In this document: piece by piece, positions 5,519-6,902 of the stretch
Numbering within the stretch: the stretch's first letter is position 1
How the letters are laid out: every line of letters starts with the position of its first letter
DNA from: JBFJVD01 sp041624375
Lineage (GTDB): Bacteria; Chloroflexota; Anaerolineae; Anaerolineales; E44-bin32
NCBI GenBank assembly: GCA_041624375.1
Contig: JBFJVD010000159.1
Coordinates: 1-6,902 of the forward strand
Length of the DNA stretch: 6,902 nt
Direction: 5' to 3'
Notes under the pieces: model-generated
Databases searched by the model: none
Told to the model about the DNA's origin: nothing
The model's input: only the letters and a program-made list of their open reading frames with translations
Translations under genes and position numbers: made by a program

Positions 5519-6499
5519 GTGAGATTCCGCCTGATCCACGAGGTTCTTCTGTTTTCGGTGGGGATTGTGGGCGCCGCCTGCGCCCCGGCGGTCATGATCC
5601 TCCCTACGCCTGCGCCGCCGACGGCGGAACCCCTACCGTCGCCCGAGGTGTCGGTTTCAGGAGGTCAGCTTGCCTTCTCCGCCTTCCGCATGGGCGAGGC
5701 CCATATCTATCTCATGAACCCCGATGGAACCGGGCTGCTCGCTCTTACGCAAGGCATGGACCGGGATCATGAACCGACCTGGTCACCCGACGGCTCCCGG
5801 TTGGCGTTCGTCCGAACTCTGATGGACTCCCCCTCAAACCTGGAAATCTTCGTCATCCAGTCGGATGGAACTGGCCTGCGCCAGTTGACCGATCATGCGA
5901 TGATTGATACGCAGCCCGATTGGTCGCCGGATGGCACACAGATTGTGTTTGTCAGCAATCGGGACTCTTATGTCGAGCGGCGTGGACCGAATATCCGCAA
6001 CGTCTCTGTATTCGAGATCTACACGATGAATGCGGATGGCAGCGGCGTGCGGCGACTCACCCACACACTTGGCTGGAACAGCATGCCGGTTTGGTCCCCG
6101 GATGGTTCACTGATCGCTTTTGTGACCAGCCAAACCGGGAACGATGAGATTTTCGTCATGAACCCGGATGGGACCGGAGGGCGCAACCTGACCCAGCAGT
6201 CCGCGCAAGATGCAGCCCCCGCCTGGTCCCCAGACGGCACCCGCCTTGCCTTCCACTCTCGCCGGGATGGGGATTTCGAGATCTATTTGATGAACGCCGA
6301 CGGCTCCGCGCAAACCCGCCTGACCCGGAGTCCCGGCTGGGATATCCATCCAACCTGGTCTCCAGACGGGAGTTGGATTGCCTTCTATTCCGAGCGGAGC
6401 GGAAACTTCGATGTCTACATCATGCGCGCCGATGGCAGTGAGATCCGCCAGCTCACGACCCATCCGGACTTCGATGGCCATCCGGCCTGGAGACCCTGA
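5519..6499 (+). CDS. Lipoprotein with six-bladed PD40/TolB-like beta-propeller
   Basis: 326 residues from a GTG at 5519. Residues 1-21 form a lipoprotein signal: Arg2/Arg4, a hydrophobic core and a GAAC lipobox with Cys21. A Pro/Thr/Ala spacer follows, then a propeller filling the rest. WSPDG motifs start at Trp88, Trp135, Trp192, Trp236 and Trp280, with a final truncated AWRP at Trp324. Spacing settles to exactly 44 residues for the last blades, and one blade is enlarged by a loop around 149-162. With the first strand (GGQLAFSA) completing the last blade, this makes a closed six-bladed ring. Alternating (M)NPDG/NADG turns are typical of PD40 repeats in TolB and of prolyl oligopeptidase-type propellers, but no peptidase domain follows. 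It is probably surface-anchored and binds proteins or peptides. The frame stays open upstream to a TTG at 5411; the GTG was chosen because it puts the signal peptide at the N-terminus. GGAGGGG lies 12 bases before it, a rather long gap. The end overlaps the next gene. Confidence 0.85.
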   Translation: MRFRLIHEVLLFSVGIVGAACAPAVMILPTPAPPTAEPLPSPEVSVSGGQLAFSAFRMGEAHIYLMNPDGTGLLALTQGMDRDHEPTWSPDGSRLAFVRTLMDSPSNLEIFVIQSDGTGLRQLTDHAMIDTQPDWSPDGTQIVFVSNRDSYVERRGPNIRNVSVFEIYTMNADGSGVRRLTHTLGWNSMPVWSPDGSLIAFVTSQTGNDEIFVMNPDGTGGRNLTQQSAQDAAPAWSPDGTRLAFHSRRDGDFEIYLMNADGSAQTRLTRSPGWDIHPTWSPDGSWIAFYSERSGNFDVYIMRADGSEIRQLTTHPDFDGHPAWRP

Positions 6500-6902
6500 C
6501 AACCCGCGGCTCCCTGCGTGGGTCGCAAGCTGCCTGGCGCTGGCCGCTGTCGGCTTCCTCGCCGGCTGCGGGTTGCTGCCCGGCTCAACTCCGCCCCCGC
6601 CGACGGCCGTTCCCGATCCAGATGTCCCGGCTCCCACCCTGTTTGATCAGCCTTGGGCTGATCGTGCGATTTTTGAAGCCGACTTGCGGGATGAGCAGCG
6701 GGGCGTCCTCGAAGCGCTCCCGGAGGCGACGGTCTACCACCTGAAGCTGGAGCTTCACGATTCGCTCACCGAACTCGACGCCGAACAGGAACTGCTTTTC
6801 ACGAACCAGGAAACCGTGGCCCTGGATGCGGTCTATCTGCGCCTCTTCCCCAACATCAGCGGCGGCGCCACCGACCTCCTTGCGGCAGCGGTGAACGGAC
6901 AG
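6474..6902 (+). CDS. Lipoprotein, N-terminal part of an M1-family (aminopeptidase N-like) metallopeptidase, 3' partial
   Basis: An open frame of 143 codons runs from ATG 6474 to the window end without a stop. A lipoprotein signal peptide (core SCLALAAVGF) ends in a perfect LAGC lipobox with Cys32, then a Pro/Thr-rich spacer (PGSTPPPPTAVPDPDVPAPT). After about residue 80 the sequence reads TVYHLKLELHDSLTEL, then QELLFTNQETVALDAVYLRLFPN, then AAVNGQ. This is the pattern of the N-terminal beta domain of M1 peptidases (YxLxL, then YTNxxxxxLxxLYLRLYPN, then VNG). The catalytic HExxH and GxMEN motifs would lie beyond the window, so enzyme activity cannot be judged. The start overlaps the end of the propeller gene by 26 bases in another frame, with only a weak GGA upstream. 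This implies co-transcription and probably translational coupling. A non-catalytic M1-like protein remains possible. Confidence 0.75.
   Translation, partial: MAIRPGDPDNPRLPAWVASCLALAAVGFLAGCGLLPGSTPPPPTAVPDPDVPAPTLFDQPWADRAIFEADLRDEQRGVLEALPEATVYHLKLELHDSLTELDAEQELLFTNQETVALDAVYLRLFPNISGGATDLLAAAVNGQ

Overview
The window is GC-rich and gene-dense, with no stretch over about 110 bases lacking a gene. It reads as a chromosomal segment of a free-living bacterium. The gene mix suggests Chloroflexota (Anaerolineae-like): an HtrA-type protease with a Cys-containing PDZ insert, a bacterial eRF1/Vms1-like protein with a C4 zinc ribbon, lipoproteins with Pro/Thr-rich spacers after the lipobox, and a lipoprotein M1 peptidase. 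That assignment is inference from family distribution; no rRNA or other marker is present.

Layout: (1) Plus strand, 1-2207: the 3' part of a secreted/anchored trypsin-like serine protease with a PDZ domain, then a complete gene for an archaeo-eukaryotic release-factor-like (baeRF/Vms1-like) protein with a Gln-bearing GGGSQ loop. (2) 2227-2252: a perfect palindrome between convergent genes, likely a two-way terminator. (3) Minus strand, 5411 down to 2289: a compact four-gene operon. It encodes a rhomboid intramembrane protease, a helix-hairpin-helix/TM/coiled-coil protein, and two TM/coiled-coil proteins that share a C-terminal domain. (4) Plus strand from about 5519: a lipoprotein made of one six-bladed PD40 (TolB/WD40-like) propeller, overlapping the start of a second lipoprotein. 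The second is the N-terminus of an M1-type metallopeptidase and runs off the window.

The common theme is protein turnover at or near the cell envelope: HtrA, rhomboid, M1 peptidase, and a probable peptidyl-tRNA hydrolase of the ribosome-rescue type. The least understood part is the minus-strand operon. Three consecutive single-pass, coiled-coil proteins follow an intramembrane protease, and the first carries a ComEA-like double HhH domain, normally a DNA-binding module. No RNA genes, CRISPR arrays, insertion sequences or attachment sites were seen.
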